A stretch of DNA of 64,000 nt from Lachnospiraceae bacterium (GTDB lineage: Bacteria > Bacillota > Clostridia > Lachnospirales > Lachnospiraceae): assembly GCA_022647575.1 (NCBI GenBank), contig JALCKY010000001.1, forward strand, positions 682,001-746,000, given 5' to 3'. Of this stretch, positions 1 through 9,458 are shown in pieces. The translations under genes and the position numbers were made by a program. Under the pieces are notes generated by a model. The model was not told the DNA's origin, did no database searches, and worked only from the letters and a program-made list of their open reading frames with translations. The number at the start of each line of letters is the position of its first letter. Position 1 is the stretch's first letter.

Positions 1-588
1 CTCAATACCTGGAAGCGCACGGACGGAATGGACTCTCTCATGAACGGCGGACCGCTGGCCAGGGCTTTCCTCAAGACGGACGTGAACATCGGCTTTTTGG
101 CGGCGATTGCCGCGGCACTCTTCATTTCCTGGCTGCTGTACAAAACCAAAAGAGGCTTTGAGCTTCGCGCCGTCGGCTTCAACAAGGACGCGGCGAAATT
201 CACCGGCATCAACGTGAACCGCAGCATCGTCGAAGCCATGATCATTTCGGGTGCTCTCTGCGGACTGGGCGCGGCGTTCTACATCACCGGCCAGTGGCCG
301 CACTGCATTTCCACGCTCACCAACTTCGAAGGCTACGGCCTCAACGGGCTGTCGGTGGCCTTCATCGCGATGAGCTCTCCGATCGGCTGCCTGTTCGCCG
401 GGCTTCTGTTCGGCGGTCTCCTGTACGGCGGCTCGACCCTGCAGCTGGTCATGGGCGTCCCGACCGAAATCATCAACATCATCATCGGCATCATCGTCTT
501 CTTCTGCGCCCTGACGTATATCCTTCCGAAATTCATCGACCGTCTCGGCACGAAGAAAGTGAAGAAAGGAGGTGCCGCAAATGTCTAA
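1..588 (+). CDS. Nucleoside/simple-sugar ABC transporter permease, 5' partial
   Basis: Inner-membrane permease subunit of a BmpA-type (guanosine/nucleoside) ABC importer, NupB/YufP-like. The reading frame is open from base 1, so the N-terminal half lies outside the window. What remains has hydrophobic segments and the family's cytoplasmic loop 'FELRAVGFNKDAAKFTGIN', which couples to the ATPase. The stop overlaps the next permease start by 8 bp, indicating translational coupling. The heterodimeric partner permease and then deoB follow, which fits uptake of nucleosides feeding pentose-phosphate salvage. Substrate is inferred from family and context. Confidence 0.85.
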   Translation, partial: LNTWKRTDGMDSLMNGGPLARAFLKTDVNIGFLAAIAAALFISWLLYKTKRGFELRAVGFNKDAAKFTGINVNRSIVEAMIISGALCGLGAAFYITGQWPHCISTLTNFEGYGLNGLSVAFIAMSSPIGCLFAGLLFGGLLYGGSTLQLVMGVPTEIINIIIGIIVFFCALTYILPKFIDRLGTKKVKKGGAANV

Positions 589-1495
589 CGTGATCCTCTT
601 CATCGGCATCATGCTGATGTATTCCACGCCTCTTGCCCTGGCTGCCGAAGGCTCCGTGATCTCGGAGCGCTGCGGCGTCGTCAACATCGGCATTGAAGGC
701 ATGATGACCATCGGCGCCTTTACGGGCGCGGCCGTCGGCTACTTCACGGGCTCCGCCTGGATCGGCTTTCTGTGCGCGGGCATCGCGGGCGGCGTCTTCG
801 GGCTTCTGCACGCCTGGGCTTCGGTCAGCGGAAAGGCCGACCAGACCGTCTCCGGCATCGCGATCAACCTGATTGCCCCGGGGCTGGCCCTCTTCCTGAG
901 CCGCCGTCTTTTCGCGGGCGGCACGCAGACGCCTCCGGTCACGGACAAGATTCCGAAGCTGATTCCATCCGGCCTGCCCGGCATCTGGAACAATCTGAAC
1001 GTCGACTGGACGACTGTCCTCGCACTGCTCTTCGCCGTCGCGCTCTGGTTCATTTTCTATAAAACGACCTGGGGCCTTCACATCCGCGCGGTCGGCGAAC
1101 ATCCCGGCGCGGCCGATACGCTCGGCATCAATGTCTACAGAGTCCGCTACATCTGCGTGATCCTCTCCGGCGTCCTTTCGGGCTTCGGAGGCGCGGCCGT
1201 CACGCTGGCGATCATTTCCCAGTTCTCGCCGACCGCCATCGCCGGCCAGGGCTTCATCGCCATCGCGGCCGTCATCTTCGGAAAATGGACCCCGCACGGC
1301 GGCTATCTTGCCTGCCTTCTGTTCGGCGCGGCGCAGGCCCTGACCGTTCTTCTGGGCGGCGGCAGCTTCGCGGTGCCTGCGGAGATCCTCAGCATGCTGC
1401 CTTACGTCCTGACCATCATCATCCTGATTCTCTTTGTCGGACGCGCTTCCGCTCCGAAAGCATCAGGTGTCCCTTACGAGAAAGGAGTCCGATAA
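581..1495 (+). CDS. Nucleoside ABC transporter permease (NupC/YufQ-like)
   Basis: Second transmembrane subunit of the same BmpA-type nucleoside importer. ATG at 581 is chosen because AAAGGAGG sits just upstream (566-572); a GTG at 572 would overlap that site. The protein is about 304 aa, normal for the family, with roughly eight hydrophobic stretches and the motifs 'ERCGVVNIGIEGMM' near the N terminus and 'GLHIRAVGEHPGAADTLGI' in the ATPase-coupling loop. It overlaps the upstream permease and ends 3 bp before deoB, so all three are likely co-transcribed. The ATPase and lipoprotein are presumably upstream of the window. Confidence 0.88.
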   Translation: MSNVILFIGIMLMYSTPLALAAEGSVISERCGVVNIGIEGMMTIGAFTGAAVGYFTGSAWIGFLCAGIAGGVFGLLHAWASVSGKADQTVSGIAINLIAPGLALFLSRRLFAGGTQTPPVTDKIPKLIPSGLPGIWNNLNVDWTTVLALLFAVALWFIFYKTTWGLHIRAVGEHPGAADTLGINVYRVRYICVILSGVLSGFGGAAVTLAIISQFSPTAIAGQGFIAIAAVIFGKWTPHGGYLACLLFGAAQALTVLLGGGSFAVPAEILSMLPYVLTIIILILFVGRASAPKASGVPYEKGVR

Positions 1496-1498
1496 GCT

Positions 1499-2693
1499 AT
1501 GTCAAAGTATAATCGCATTTTCGTCATCGTCATCGATTCCATGGGAATCGGGAACGCGCCGGACGCGGCGGATTTCGGAGACAAGGGGGCCGACACGCTC
1601 GGACACATTTCCGAAAAGCTCGGGACCTTCCTCATCCCGAACCTCGTCTCGCTCGGCCTGTCGAACCTGAAGTCCATGACGTGGAATCCGCCCCGGGAAA
1701 ATACGCGCGGCTATGCCTGCCGGATGACCGAGAAGAGCCACGGCAAGGATACCATGACCGGCCACTGGGAAATGATGGGACTCTATACGACGCGTCCTTT
1801 CATCACCTTTACCGAACACGGCTTCCCGCCGGAGCTCATTAAAGAACTCGAAGAAAAATGCGGTAAGGAAATCATCGGAAATAAGGCGGCTTCCGGCACC
1901 GAGATCCTGGACGAGCTCGGCGAAGAGGAAATCTACCACAACAAGATGATTGTCTACACGTCCTCCGATTCCGTGCTGCAGATCTGCGGAAATGAAAAGA
2001 CCTTCGACCTCGACAATCTCTACCGCTGCTGCGAGATCGCGCGGGAGATCACGATGAAGGACGAATGGAAGGTCGGGCGCGTCATCGCGCGTCCGTATGT
2101 GGGAATGCACAAGGGCGAATTTGTCCGCACCGCCAACCGGAGGGATTATTCCGTCAAGCCGTTCGGAAAGACAACCCTCAATGTCCTTGAGGAAAACGGA
2201 TACGACGTCGTCGCCATCGGCAAGATTCACGATATCTTCGATGCCTACGGCGTAACGGAATCCATCCATTCCGTCAGTTCCGTCAACGGCATGCAGCAGA
2301 CGATCGATGCCGCCGAGCGGGATGACTGGAGAGGCCTGTGCTTCGTGAACCTGGTCGACTTCGATGCCCTCTGGGGCCACCGGAGAAATGTACAGGGCTA
2401 CGGGCAGGAAATCGTCCGCTTCGACGTCAAGCTCGGTGAGCTTCTGCGCAGGCTGAAGAGCGACGACCTGCTGATGATCACGGCTGATCACGGAAACGAT
2501 CCGACCTGGACCGGCACGGACCATACAAGGGAGCAGGTGCCGCTTCTCCTCTACTCGCCTTCAATGACCGGCCACGGCACGCTTCCGGACACAGACTGCT
2601 TCGGAGACATCGGCTATACGGTTGCTGAAAATTTCGGACTGAAGATGCCGGAGGGGAACGATCGGAAAATCCCTGCTGGACCGTCTGGCATAG
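1499..2693 (+). CDS. deoB: Phosphopentomutase, apparent frameshift near the C terminus
   Basis: Interconverts (deoxy)ribose 1-phosphate and 5-phosphate in nucleoside salvage; alkaline-phosphatase superfamily, Mn-dependent. Visible motifs are '[13 protein letters not shown]' (metal-binding Asp), '[15 protein letters not shown]' (phosphorylated Thr region) and '[18 protein letters not shown]' (metal ligands), over about 390 aa as usual. A good site AAAGGAG precedes ATG 1499. As sequenced, the frame runs past the normal end into the next gene. Skipping one base in the GGGG run at about 2653-2656 restores a typical tail ([12 protein letters not shown]) with a stop at 2691-2693, just before the lgt-like ribosome binding site. 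The enzyme core is intact either way. Confidence 0.9.
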
Positions 2694-2714
2694 AACAAGG
2701 AGTACTTTGGACTG

Positions 2715-3494
2715 ATGATGCCCTTTATCCATATTTTAGGCAGAGAAATTCCCTCTTACGGCTTCTTTTCCGTGACAGGCTTTGTCCTGTCGCTGATTTT
2801 CATTTTCTTTGCCTGCCGGCACTTCGGCCTGGACCGCGAAAATGCTGTTTATATCTACGTTCTTGCCGCACTGGGCGGGATCCTTGGAGCGAAAGTTCTG
2901 TATCTCCTGACGGTCCTGCCCTCTCTTGCGGCGGATCTTCCCCTGATTTTTTCCGCACCGCAGACTTTCCTGAACCGCTATCTCTATTCCGGCATGGTCT
3001 TCTACGGAGGACTGATCGGCGGACTCCTGACAGCCGTCCTTGTCTCGCGCAGCTATCATGCGAAACTGTCCGACTATCTTCCGCTTTTTGTCCCGGCTGT
3101 CACGCTGTTCTTCGGCTTCGGGCGGATCGGCTGCTTCAGCGTCGGCTGCTGCTACGGAGCAAAGACCGACTCCGCCTGCTCCGTCGTTTTCACGCAGTCC
3201 CTCATCGCACCGAACGGGGTTCCTCTGATTCCCGTGCAGCTGATCGAAGCCGGATTTGATTTCCTGCTGTTCATTTTCCTGCTTATCGTCTATCGCATCA
3301 AAAAGGAAGGGCAGACGATGCTCTTCCTTTATCTGATTCTCTATTCGGTTTTCCGCTTTACGATTGAATTCTTCCGCGGCGACATCGCCCGCGGGATTCT
3401 GTTCGGTCTCTCCACTTCTCAGTGGCTGAGCCTTGCCGTTTTTTCGGGAGCCGTCATCTGGCGGATCCGCTGCTGCCGGAAAGTTCAGGCCTGA
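2715..3494 (+). CDS. Lgt-family (prolipoprotein diacylglyceryl transferase-like) membrane protein
   Basis: Polytopic membrane protein of the Lgt superfamily, about 259 aa with seven or so hydrophobic segments. It keeps '[13 protein letters not shown]' and a 'GRIGCF' signature, but where true Lgt has Asn and Glu (GRxGNFxNxE) it reads '[13 protein letters not shown]' with a paired Cys. It may be a divergent paralogue rather than the housekeeping enzyme that attaches diacylglycerol to lipoprotein cysteines. The start follows AAGGAG at 2697-2702 and the gene lies 21 bp after the restored deoB stop, so it probably shares the nucleoside operon transcript. Confidence 0.75.
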   Translation: MMPFIHILGREIPSYGFFSVTGFVLSLIFIFFACRHFGLDRENAVYIYVLAALGGILGAKVLYLLTVLPSLAADLPLIFSAPQTFLNRYLYSGMVFYGGLIGGLLTAVLVSRSYHAKLSDYLPLFVPAVTLFFGFGRIGCFSVGCCYGAKTDSACSVVFTQSLIAPNGVPLIPVQLIEAGFDFLLFIFLLIVYRIKKEGQTMLFLYLILYSVFRFTIEFFRGDIARGILFGLSTSQWLSLAVFSGAVIWRIRCCRKVQA

Positions 3495-3534
3495 TCCGCT
3501 GCTGCGGAAAGCTCCTGCCCGATTCCTGAGCCGT

Positions 3535-4659
3535 TCACACAATGATGTCCGTACCTTTCTCCCTGGCTTTGCTAAGACACTGGTCTGCCATTTCCAGAAT
3601 GCCCTGCGACAGGATGCCGGGCTCGATTTCCATCACGCCTCCGCTGAAGGTGTAGACCGTGCCGGGAGCGAATGAATATTTCTCCCTTGCAAAAGCCGTC
3701 TTCATTTCCGAAGCGGCATGCCGGACGGATTCTTCACTCTGTCCGAAAAACAGCAGGACGATCCGGTCCAGGGCATAGTGATAGGCCTCGACCTGATCCG
3801 CCCTTCCCCTGGTGCGGTCCTTGATGATCCGTACCAGACGCTGCATGACTTCATCGGCCGCGCCGACTCCCCATTTCTCATCGATCTTGGCATACCCGTC
3901 GATGGAAAGGATCAGCAGGTACGGCTTGTAATTCGGGAAATTCAGCGGCGCCGTCCGGTCGAGTTTTTCATTCAGGGCGCGCCGGTTCCGGATGCCGAGC
4001 AGCGGATCCACATTGCATTCCTCGATTAGGATTTCCTGTTTCCGGTTGCTCTCCAGAATATGATCGATCTGCTCTTTCGTGAATTTGTTCAGAAGCAGGA
4101 CCGTCATGTAGACGATCGTCAGAATGAGTCCCGCCAGCAGCACGTCGCTTGCAAGCTGCGTGTCTCCCGCCCGGAGTTCCCGGCTGCCGATCCATGCCGC
4201 AGCAGCCAGCGACAGCAGGGAGCCGATGTAGATGCCGGTCGTCAGTTTTCTGTTCGCAAAAAGAATCGTGACAAACAGGGCAATGCCCGTCAGCGACAGC
4301 AGCGGGCCGTAGACGTAATGCGTGATCTGGATATTGGCGCAGAGAAAAAAGATCATGACGCAGGCCCAGACATTTTTCGCCGCATTGGAAAGCCTGATGC
4401 TCTTCAGACAGAAATAAGTCACCGCCAGGGCCAGAAGATTCAGCGCGGACGGGATATAAATGAACCTTGCCCGGTAAAGCGGCAGCGGCAGAAACAGCGT
4501 CCGCGTGGAAGAATCATAAAGATAAATGGCAATTTCCGCGGCGATGGCCATCAGGACAAACACGCCGCAGATGCGGAACAGGGCCCATCTCCATTTGGCA
4601 TTCATCCGGACAAGATAATTCGCCTCGGCATTGTGCGGCATAGTTAATTTTTCTTCCAT
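3535..4659 (-). CDS. Membrane GGDEF-like protein with degenerate active site
   Basis: 374 aa. The N-terminal half has about six hydrophobic segments, then a short helical linker (QIDHILESNRKQEIL) and a GGDEF fold beginning 'DPLLGIRNRRALNEKLDR' near residue 220. At the position of the GGDEF signature the sequence reads 'YALDRIVLLFFG', so Gly-Gly-Asp-Glu-Phe is lost and diguanylate cyclase activity is not expected. A sensory or c-di-GMP/GTP-binding scaffold role is the likely alternative. It is the last gene of a minus-strand series with the hybrid kinase 72 bp upstream, which suggests it takes part in the same signalling unit. Confidence 0.8.
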   Translation of the reverse strand: MEEKLTMPHNAEANYLVRMNAKWRWALFRICGVFVLMAIAAEIAIYLYDSSTRTLFLPLPLYRARFIYIPSALNLLALAVTYFCLKSIRLSNAAKNVWACVMIFFLCANIQITHYVYGPLLSLTGIALFVTILFANRKLTTGIYIGSLLSLAAAAWIGSRELRAGDTQLASDVLLAGLILTIVYMTVLLLNKFTKEQIDHILESNRKQEILIEECNVDPLLGIRNRRALNEKLDRTAPLNFPNYKPYLLILSIDGYAKIDEKWGVGAADEVMQRLVRIIKDRTRGRADQVEAYHYALDRIVLLFFGQSEESVRHAASEMKTAFAREKYSFAPGTVYTFSGGVMEIEPGILSQGILEMADQCLSKAREKGTDIIV

Positions 4660-4731
4660 CGTCTTCCCCTCTCAGTTTCCGGCATGGCCGGCTGTCTCTC
4701 CGGCATGACCGTTTTTTCCGGCAGTGACGTT

Positions 4732-7428
4732 TTATCGGATGTACTTCAGCAGGACATCACAGAGAGTAGCCGGATCGACCGGCTTGGCAATGTGCTCGTT
4801 CATTCCCGCATCCAGGCTCTTCTCGATGTCCTCCGCAAAGGCATCCGCGGACATCGCGATGATCGGGACTGTCTTCGCATCCGGACGGTTCATTTCCCGG
4901 ATCTTTCTGGCGGCATCGTGACCGTTCATGACCGGCATGCGGATGTCCATCAGGATTGCATCATAGGTTCCGCTGTCCGATTCCGCAAAGCGCAGGCAGC
5001 CGGTCTCACCATTTTCCGCACAGGTCACGGAAATGCCCCTCATCTCAAGAATCGCTTTGGCGATCTCCGTATTCATCGCGTTGTCTTCCACCAGAAGCAC
5101 GCGGCGGCCTTTCAATTTTTCCCATTCCTGAAGGGATTCTTTCTTTTCCGGCAGACGGTCGTCCGCTCTCTCAAAATCCAGCAGGACCGTAAACCTGGTT
5201 CCTTTGCCCAGCTCGCTTTCCACAGTGATCGTTCCGCCCATCATTTCCACCAGTTTCTTTACGATGGACAGGCCAAGTCCGGAACCTCCGACATCAGCCG
5301 TCGCCGCCTGGCGTTCCTGCGAGAACGGTTCAAAAGCCTTCGGAATGAACTCGGGGCTCATGCCGCAGCCGTTGTCCTGTATGATGATCCGGTCGTGTAC
5401 AAGGTCTTTCTCCAGCTTCACGCATTCGACCATCATGGTAATCTCCCCGTATTTCGGGGTAAATTTCACGGCGTTGGAAAGCAGGTTGATGAAAATATCC
5501 TGCAGGCGCATGGCATCGACATTGATGGTCGCCATGACCGCCCTGCTGTTGTCCAGGATGAAGTGAATGTGTTTTTCCTCCATCGACGGCCGGATGGAAC
5601 CGACAACTTTGGAAATGATCTCTCCGCAGGAAACGGGTGCGCATTTCAGCGTCGTATTCCCGCTTTCGATCTTGGAAAGCTCCAGCGTATCGTTGATCAG
5701 GGAAAGCAGGATTTTTCCCGCCTTATCGATTTTTTCCAGATAACCGTTCACGGCTGAAGGATCCTTCGACTTCCGCGCAAGACCCGTGTATCCGAGGACC
5801 GCATTCATCGGAGTGCGCATGTCATGGCTGACATTGGAAAGGAACTCCGTCTTCATCTGGTTGGCATGTCTTGCTTCCTTCAGGGCAACCGACAGCCTCT
5901 CCGCACGTTCCCTCTCCTGCTTCAGCTCTTCGGTAATATCCGTCCGGAAGAAAAGGATGTCCTTCTTCCGTTCATCCAGATAAAGGAACGTAATCCGCTT
6001 CTGCAGGAGTCTTCCCTCCTTCGACGGATACGGAATCACGACGCTGTATTCATCCTGCGTCTTCAGGGCTTCCGATACTTTCGCATAGCTGATTTTTTCA
6101 AAGGACTCTTCTGCCGCCCTGCTGCCGGCGAAATCGCCGAGGATACTCTTGATGACGGTATTGTAATTCTCCATTTTCAGCGTCACGGGCATGACCGCAT
6201 GGGCGGAAATGTACTGATAGTGGATTTTCTCCGTTGCCGTATCAATCAGGGCAATGTATTCATACTCCCGGTCCGTGATGGCGGAAATGACCTTCTCCTC
6301 TTTTTCCTGACGGTCGGTATCGTCGGAGTAGAAAATCGCCTCGATATCGCCGCTGGCGGGATTCTTCAGCATGCTGGCCGTGACCCGGATCCGGTGTGTT
6401 TCTTCTCCGTCGGTCAGCCGGTGGTATTCCGTCGTGATGCGCGTATTCTTCAGTTCAAATTCCTGCAGCAGTTTCTTCCTGCTGAATACTTTTTTAAAAG
6501 AATCCCTTTCTTCCTCTTCCGTCAGGGATTCCGCGATCCCGTTGAACAGATCGTCGACTGTCTTCCCCTTCACCAGGCTTTTCAGATAAGCGGAAGCCGT
6601 ATATTCATAGCTCCGGGTGTTCTGCGTCAGATTCAGGTGGAAAATGGAAAGTGCCTCCGGCCCTGCCGACAGCATGTCTTCCATCGCTTTTTCATACCGG
6701 CGGTTCTCTTCGACGAAGCGTGCCTTTTCCATGGCGTAAGCTGCATTGGCTTTCTGCTGGACTCCGACAAAAACCGTCAGGAGCGCGATGGCTTCCGAAA
6801 TCCCCATGACGGACAGATCCGGCAGGAGATACTGCACCACGGGCCCGAGCACCGGGAAAATGAGAAAAAGAAGGAAAAGCCTGAAGTCATACATCTTCTT
6901 CGTGTCGCTGTTCCGGATGGCCGTGACAGACGTCACCGCAATGGCCGCGATCATGAAGAGGTAGCAGAACAGAATGAACGGGGTAAAGACGTCTCCGCGG
7001 ACATAGGTTCCGGAATCATCAATATAATAAATCCATCCGGTAAACAGGTTGATCAGAAGCAGTAAGACTTCGGCAAGGGGCACGGCCGTCAGGCAGAGCG
7101 CCATATTTCCCTTCACCGGCCGGCCGTTCAGCCAGTAATAAGCATAAAACATCCAGCAGCCGCACAGGCAGACGATGCAGATGTAAAACAGGACATAGAC
7201 CAGACGATAGGCAAAGACGGATGACGGGGACGTACGGTTGCCGAAAACGATCTGCAGGGCTTCCGTAATGACGATCAGCGCATTCAGGCCCAGCATTCCC
7301 ATATAGTTTTTCCGGCTGTAATTCCGTCTTGCTTCCAGGCGGGCCGCCAGAATCAGCGGAATGAGAATGCAGATTCCGATCAGAGGAATCACGATATTTA
7401 TCCTGTCAAATGCTGTCTGTGTCATCAT
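4732..7428 (-). CDS. Hybrid sensor histidine kinase with 7TM-type N terminus and receiver domain
   Basis: About 898 aa. Domain order: roughly seven membrane segments (1-230), a coiled linker and PAS-like sensing region (240-515), HisKA with 'NVSHDMRTPMNAVLGY' (phospho-His near 535), HATPase with 'NLLSNAVKFTP' and 'DNGCGMSPEFIPKAFEPF' and a G2 box 'GSGLGLSIVKKL', then a receiver domain 'LLVEDNAMNTEIAKAIL' with the phospho-Asp in 'ILMDIRMPVMNG'. ATG 7428 is preferred over an upstream TTG because a G-rich site lies directly before it. It is 47 bp downstream of the RyR-like gene and shares its strand. No separate output regulator is adjacent, so phosphotransfer may go to a distant partner. Confidence 0.88.
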   Translation of the reverse strand: MMTQTAFDRINIVIPLIGICILIPLILAARLEARRNYSRKNYMGMLGLNALIVITEALQIVFGNRTSPSSVFAYRLVYVLFYICIVCLCGCWMFYAYYWLNGRPVKGNMALCLTAVPLAEVLLLLINLFTGWIYYIDDSGTYVRGDVFTPFILFCYLFMIAAIAVTSVTAIRNSDTKKMYDFRLFLLFLIFPVLGPVVQYLLPDLSVMGISEAIALLTVFVGVQQKANAAYAMEKARFVEENRRYEKAMEDMLSAGPEALSIFHLNLTQNTRSYEYTASAYLKSLVKGKTVDDLFNGIAESLTEEEERDSFKKVFSRKKLLQEFELKNTRITTEYHRLTDGEETHRIRVTASMLKNPASGDIEAIFYSDDTDRQEKEEKVISAITDREYEYIALIDTATEKIHYQYISAHAVMPVTLKMENYNTVIKSILGDFAGSRAAEESFEKISYAKVSEALKTQDEYSVVIPYPSKEGRLLQKRITFLYLDERKKDILFFRTDITEELKQERERAERLSVALKEARHANQMKTEFLSNVSHDMRTPMNAVLGYTGLARKSKDPSAVNGYLEKIDKAGKILLSLINDTLELSKIESGNTTLKCAPVSCGEIISKVVGSIRPSMEEKHIHFILDNSRAVMATINVDAMRLQDIFINLLSNAVKFTPKYGEITMMVECVKLEKDLVHDRIIIQDNGCGMSPEFIPKAFEPFSQERQAATADVGGSGLGLSIVKKLVEMMGGTITVESELGKGTRFTVLLDFERADDRLPEKKESLQEWEKLKGRRVLLVEDNAMNTEIAKAILEMRGISVTCAENGETGCLRFAESDSGTYDAILMDIRMPVMNGHDAARKIREMNRPDAKTVPIIAMSADAFAEDIEKSLDAGMNEHIAKPVDPATLCDVLLKYIR

Positions 7429-7475
7429 CTGCCCCCATGTAAGCAATCGCTGTCAGAATCCGGATCATCCCGTTC

Positions 7476-9422
7476 CTATCGATACGAAAGCACCGCCGGA
7501 ATGTTCAGGACATTGTTCGAATCCATCTGACGGAAATCAATGTCCTTTCCGGTCAGATCCCGGTACTGTCCGGAAAGCCTGTCCAGATCTTCCCACGGAA
7601 CCAGGCAGGCATGCCTCCCGCCGATTCCGCACGGCGGGATATCCTTCTGGATGGAATGCGCGCCGGACTCAAATCTTAGTTTCATTTCCTCATAGCTCAT
7701 CGGCCGGACGCCGTTGGATGCCTCGAAGGCATTCCAGCGCAGATGCTCCGTCCTCGAAAGATTTTCAAAAAGCACCGGATGGTTCTTCGCAAGCTCCGTA
7801 AAGGTTCCGTCGGAAACCTCCTTCTCATTCAGATGAGCCTCCGCCAGCAGCGCCGGAATAAAGGAGGCGGAGGAGCGGCTGCTTTCCCGGGAAATGTAAT
7901 CCAGCCGGTTCCAGGCTTCGTCCGGATCCTGTCCCGCCTGCTTTGCGTAAATGGCGTTGACGGCAAATGCCCTCTTCTCGTCTTCGCCGTTGATCAACTC
8001 CTTCGGGTTCAGGTTCGGAATCTCGATGTCGCGGAGCGTGCGGTCGTCGCCTGAAGGCGTCGAATAGACGCAGGCGATCTTCCCTTTTTCATCCACCCGG
8101 CAGTCGTTCAGGACAATCCTGTTTTTGTCGCACTGGGCCAGGATCAGCTTCTCCGCGAACATTTCCGGATGGGCTTTCCTCAGCATGCGGAGGCTGCCCG
8201 CGATCCGTTCATTCTCCTCCGGGTCGCCGGCGCACACCAGGATGTAGTCCGGCATGCTGTTCATTTCCTGCATTTTCTCAAAGAAGCCATTGCCGAGCGC
8301 GTCCGCCTTGAGCAGGGAGACGTGGCACATTTCCATCAGGTATGAATAAGTCAGGCGGAAAGCGGAGGTCCGGTCGGGTTCCAGGTCGCAGACCGTCACG
8401 CGGAGATCGCTGCCCGCAAATCGGCTGTGCACCGCGATTTTCCGCAGCATCGTCTGTCCCGTCGAGCCGAAGCCGATGATCATGACGGAGACGTCCTTCT
8501 GCGCGCGTCCGTTTTCGTCAAAGGTCTCGATCTGGTACGGGCTTGCGGTCTTGACCAGATTCTCGGCCGCCAGATCGTATGCCGTAAAGATTCTGGCCTG
8601 GATGATCCGGCCGCTGCTGTCGCATGCGGTCCTCAGGAATTCAAAGCTGTATTCCGAGGAGGCATTGATCAGGAAATGAACCTGTCCGGCAGAAATGTTC
8701 TTCGCTTTCATCTGATCCAGGAAATACAGAAAGAACTCTTTCGTCTTCGGGTCATTTTCCGTCAGCGAGCAGATCTCCAGACGGCGTCTTGGGTCGTGCC
8801 GGACGCCCAGAAGATCGATCCATTTCCCGGCGCGGTCCGAAAGCAAGGTCTTCTCTTCAAGCGGAATCCCGCCCAGTCCGAGTATGCTGCTGTTCAGGTT
8901 ATTGTCGAAGGATTTGGAAATAAACAGGAGGTGAAGCCTGGGATTGTTTTTCAGTGCGGTTTTGACAAAACCGATGTCGTCTGCCGAGGAGCCCCGCACG
9001 ATCAGGACATCCTGGAACCTGAGCCGCCCCATGCGGAGCTTCTGCAGAAGATGTCCGCCCAGCTTGCTGATGACCGCGGAAGTCGTGGCATACATGGCCA
9101 GCAGATGGGCTGCCCAGAAAATCAGCGTAAAGCCCGGAATGGCAAAGAGCGGACACGAAGAAGCAATCGCGCTGTACGCATTTTTCCCGATGAACATCAG
9201 CATGATGGCCATTGCTGCCTGAATCGTCTGGCTGAACAGGCTTTCCAGATCCTGCGCCTTGACGCAGTAGCCGGTTCCGTAGAAAAGGACTCCCAGGATG
9301 AGTGCGATGATCATCATGATCTCAATCGTCCTCGTGATAGCGCCCGGCTTCAGTGCCAGGCACATGATCAGCGCAAGGAAAATAACCGCTGTAATCAGTA
9401 CACCCCAGATCATTATGCTCAT
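7476..9422 (-). CDS. Membrane protein with two Rossmann (TrkA-N-like) domains and C-terminal RyR-like domain
   Basis: 648 aa. Three hydrophobic segments lie in residues 1-135. A first Rossmann-like domain follows ('QDVLIVRGSSADDIGFVK'), then a second with a GxGxxG-type loop 'VSVMIIGFGSTGQTMLRK' near 310. The C terminus (about 555-640) carries 'EHLRWNAFEASNG' and 'GGRHACLVPWEDLD', the hallmark segments of prokaryotic RyR-like domains. Such domains are proposed to bind nucleotide-type ligands and have been described in conflict-linked gene neighbourhoods. It starts 36 bp after the TIR-domain gene, a tight pairing. Inferred role: a membrane-bound sensor or effector for a nucleotide (possibly NAD-derived) signal from the TIR partner. 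Confidence 0.72.
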   Translation of the reverse strand: MSIMIWGVLITAVIFLALIMCLALKPGAITRTIEIMMIIALILGVLFYGTGYCVKAQDLESLFSQTIQAAMAIMLMFIGKNAYSAIASSCPLFAIPGFTLIFWAAHLLAMYATTSAVISKLGGHLLQKLRMGRLRFQDVLIVRGSSADDIGFVKTALKNNPRLHLLFISKSFDNNLNSSILGLGGIPLEEKTLLSDRAGKWIDLLGVRHDPRRRLEICSLTENDPKTKEFFLYFLDQMKAKNISAGQVHFLINASSEYSFEFLRTACDSSGRIIQARIFTAYDLAAENLVKTASPYQIETFDENGRAQKDVSVMIIGFGSTGQTMLRKIAVHSRFAGSDLRVTVCDLEPDRTSAFRLTYSYLMEMCHVSLLKADALGNGFFEKMQEMNSMPDYILVCAGDPEENERIAGSLRMLRKAHPEMFAEKLILAQCDKNRIVLNDCRVDEKGKIACVYSTPSGDDRTLRDIEIPNLNPKELINGEDEKRAFAVNAIYAKQAGQDPDEAWNRLDYISRESSRSSASFIPALLAEAHLNEKEVSDGTFTELAKNHPVLFENLSRTEHLRWNAFEASNGVRPMSYEEMKLRFESGAHSIQKDIPPCGIGGRHACLVPWEDLDRLSGQYRDLTGKDIDFRQMDSNNVLNIPAVLSYR

Positions 9423-9458
9423 CTCAGAAATCCCTGCCTTTCCTTTTTCAGTATAAAC

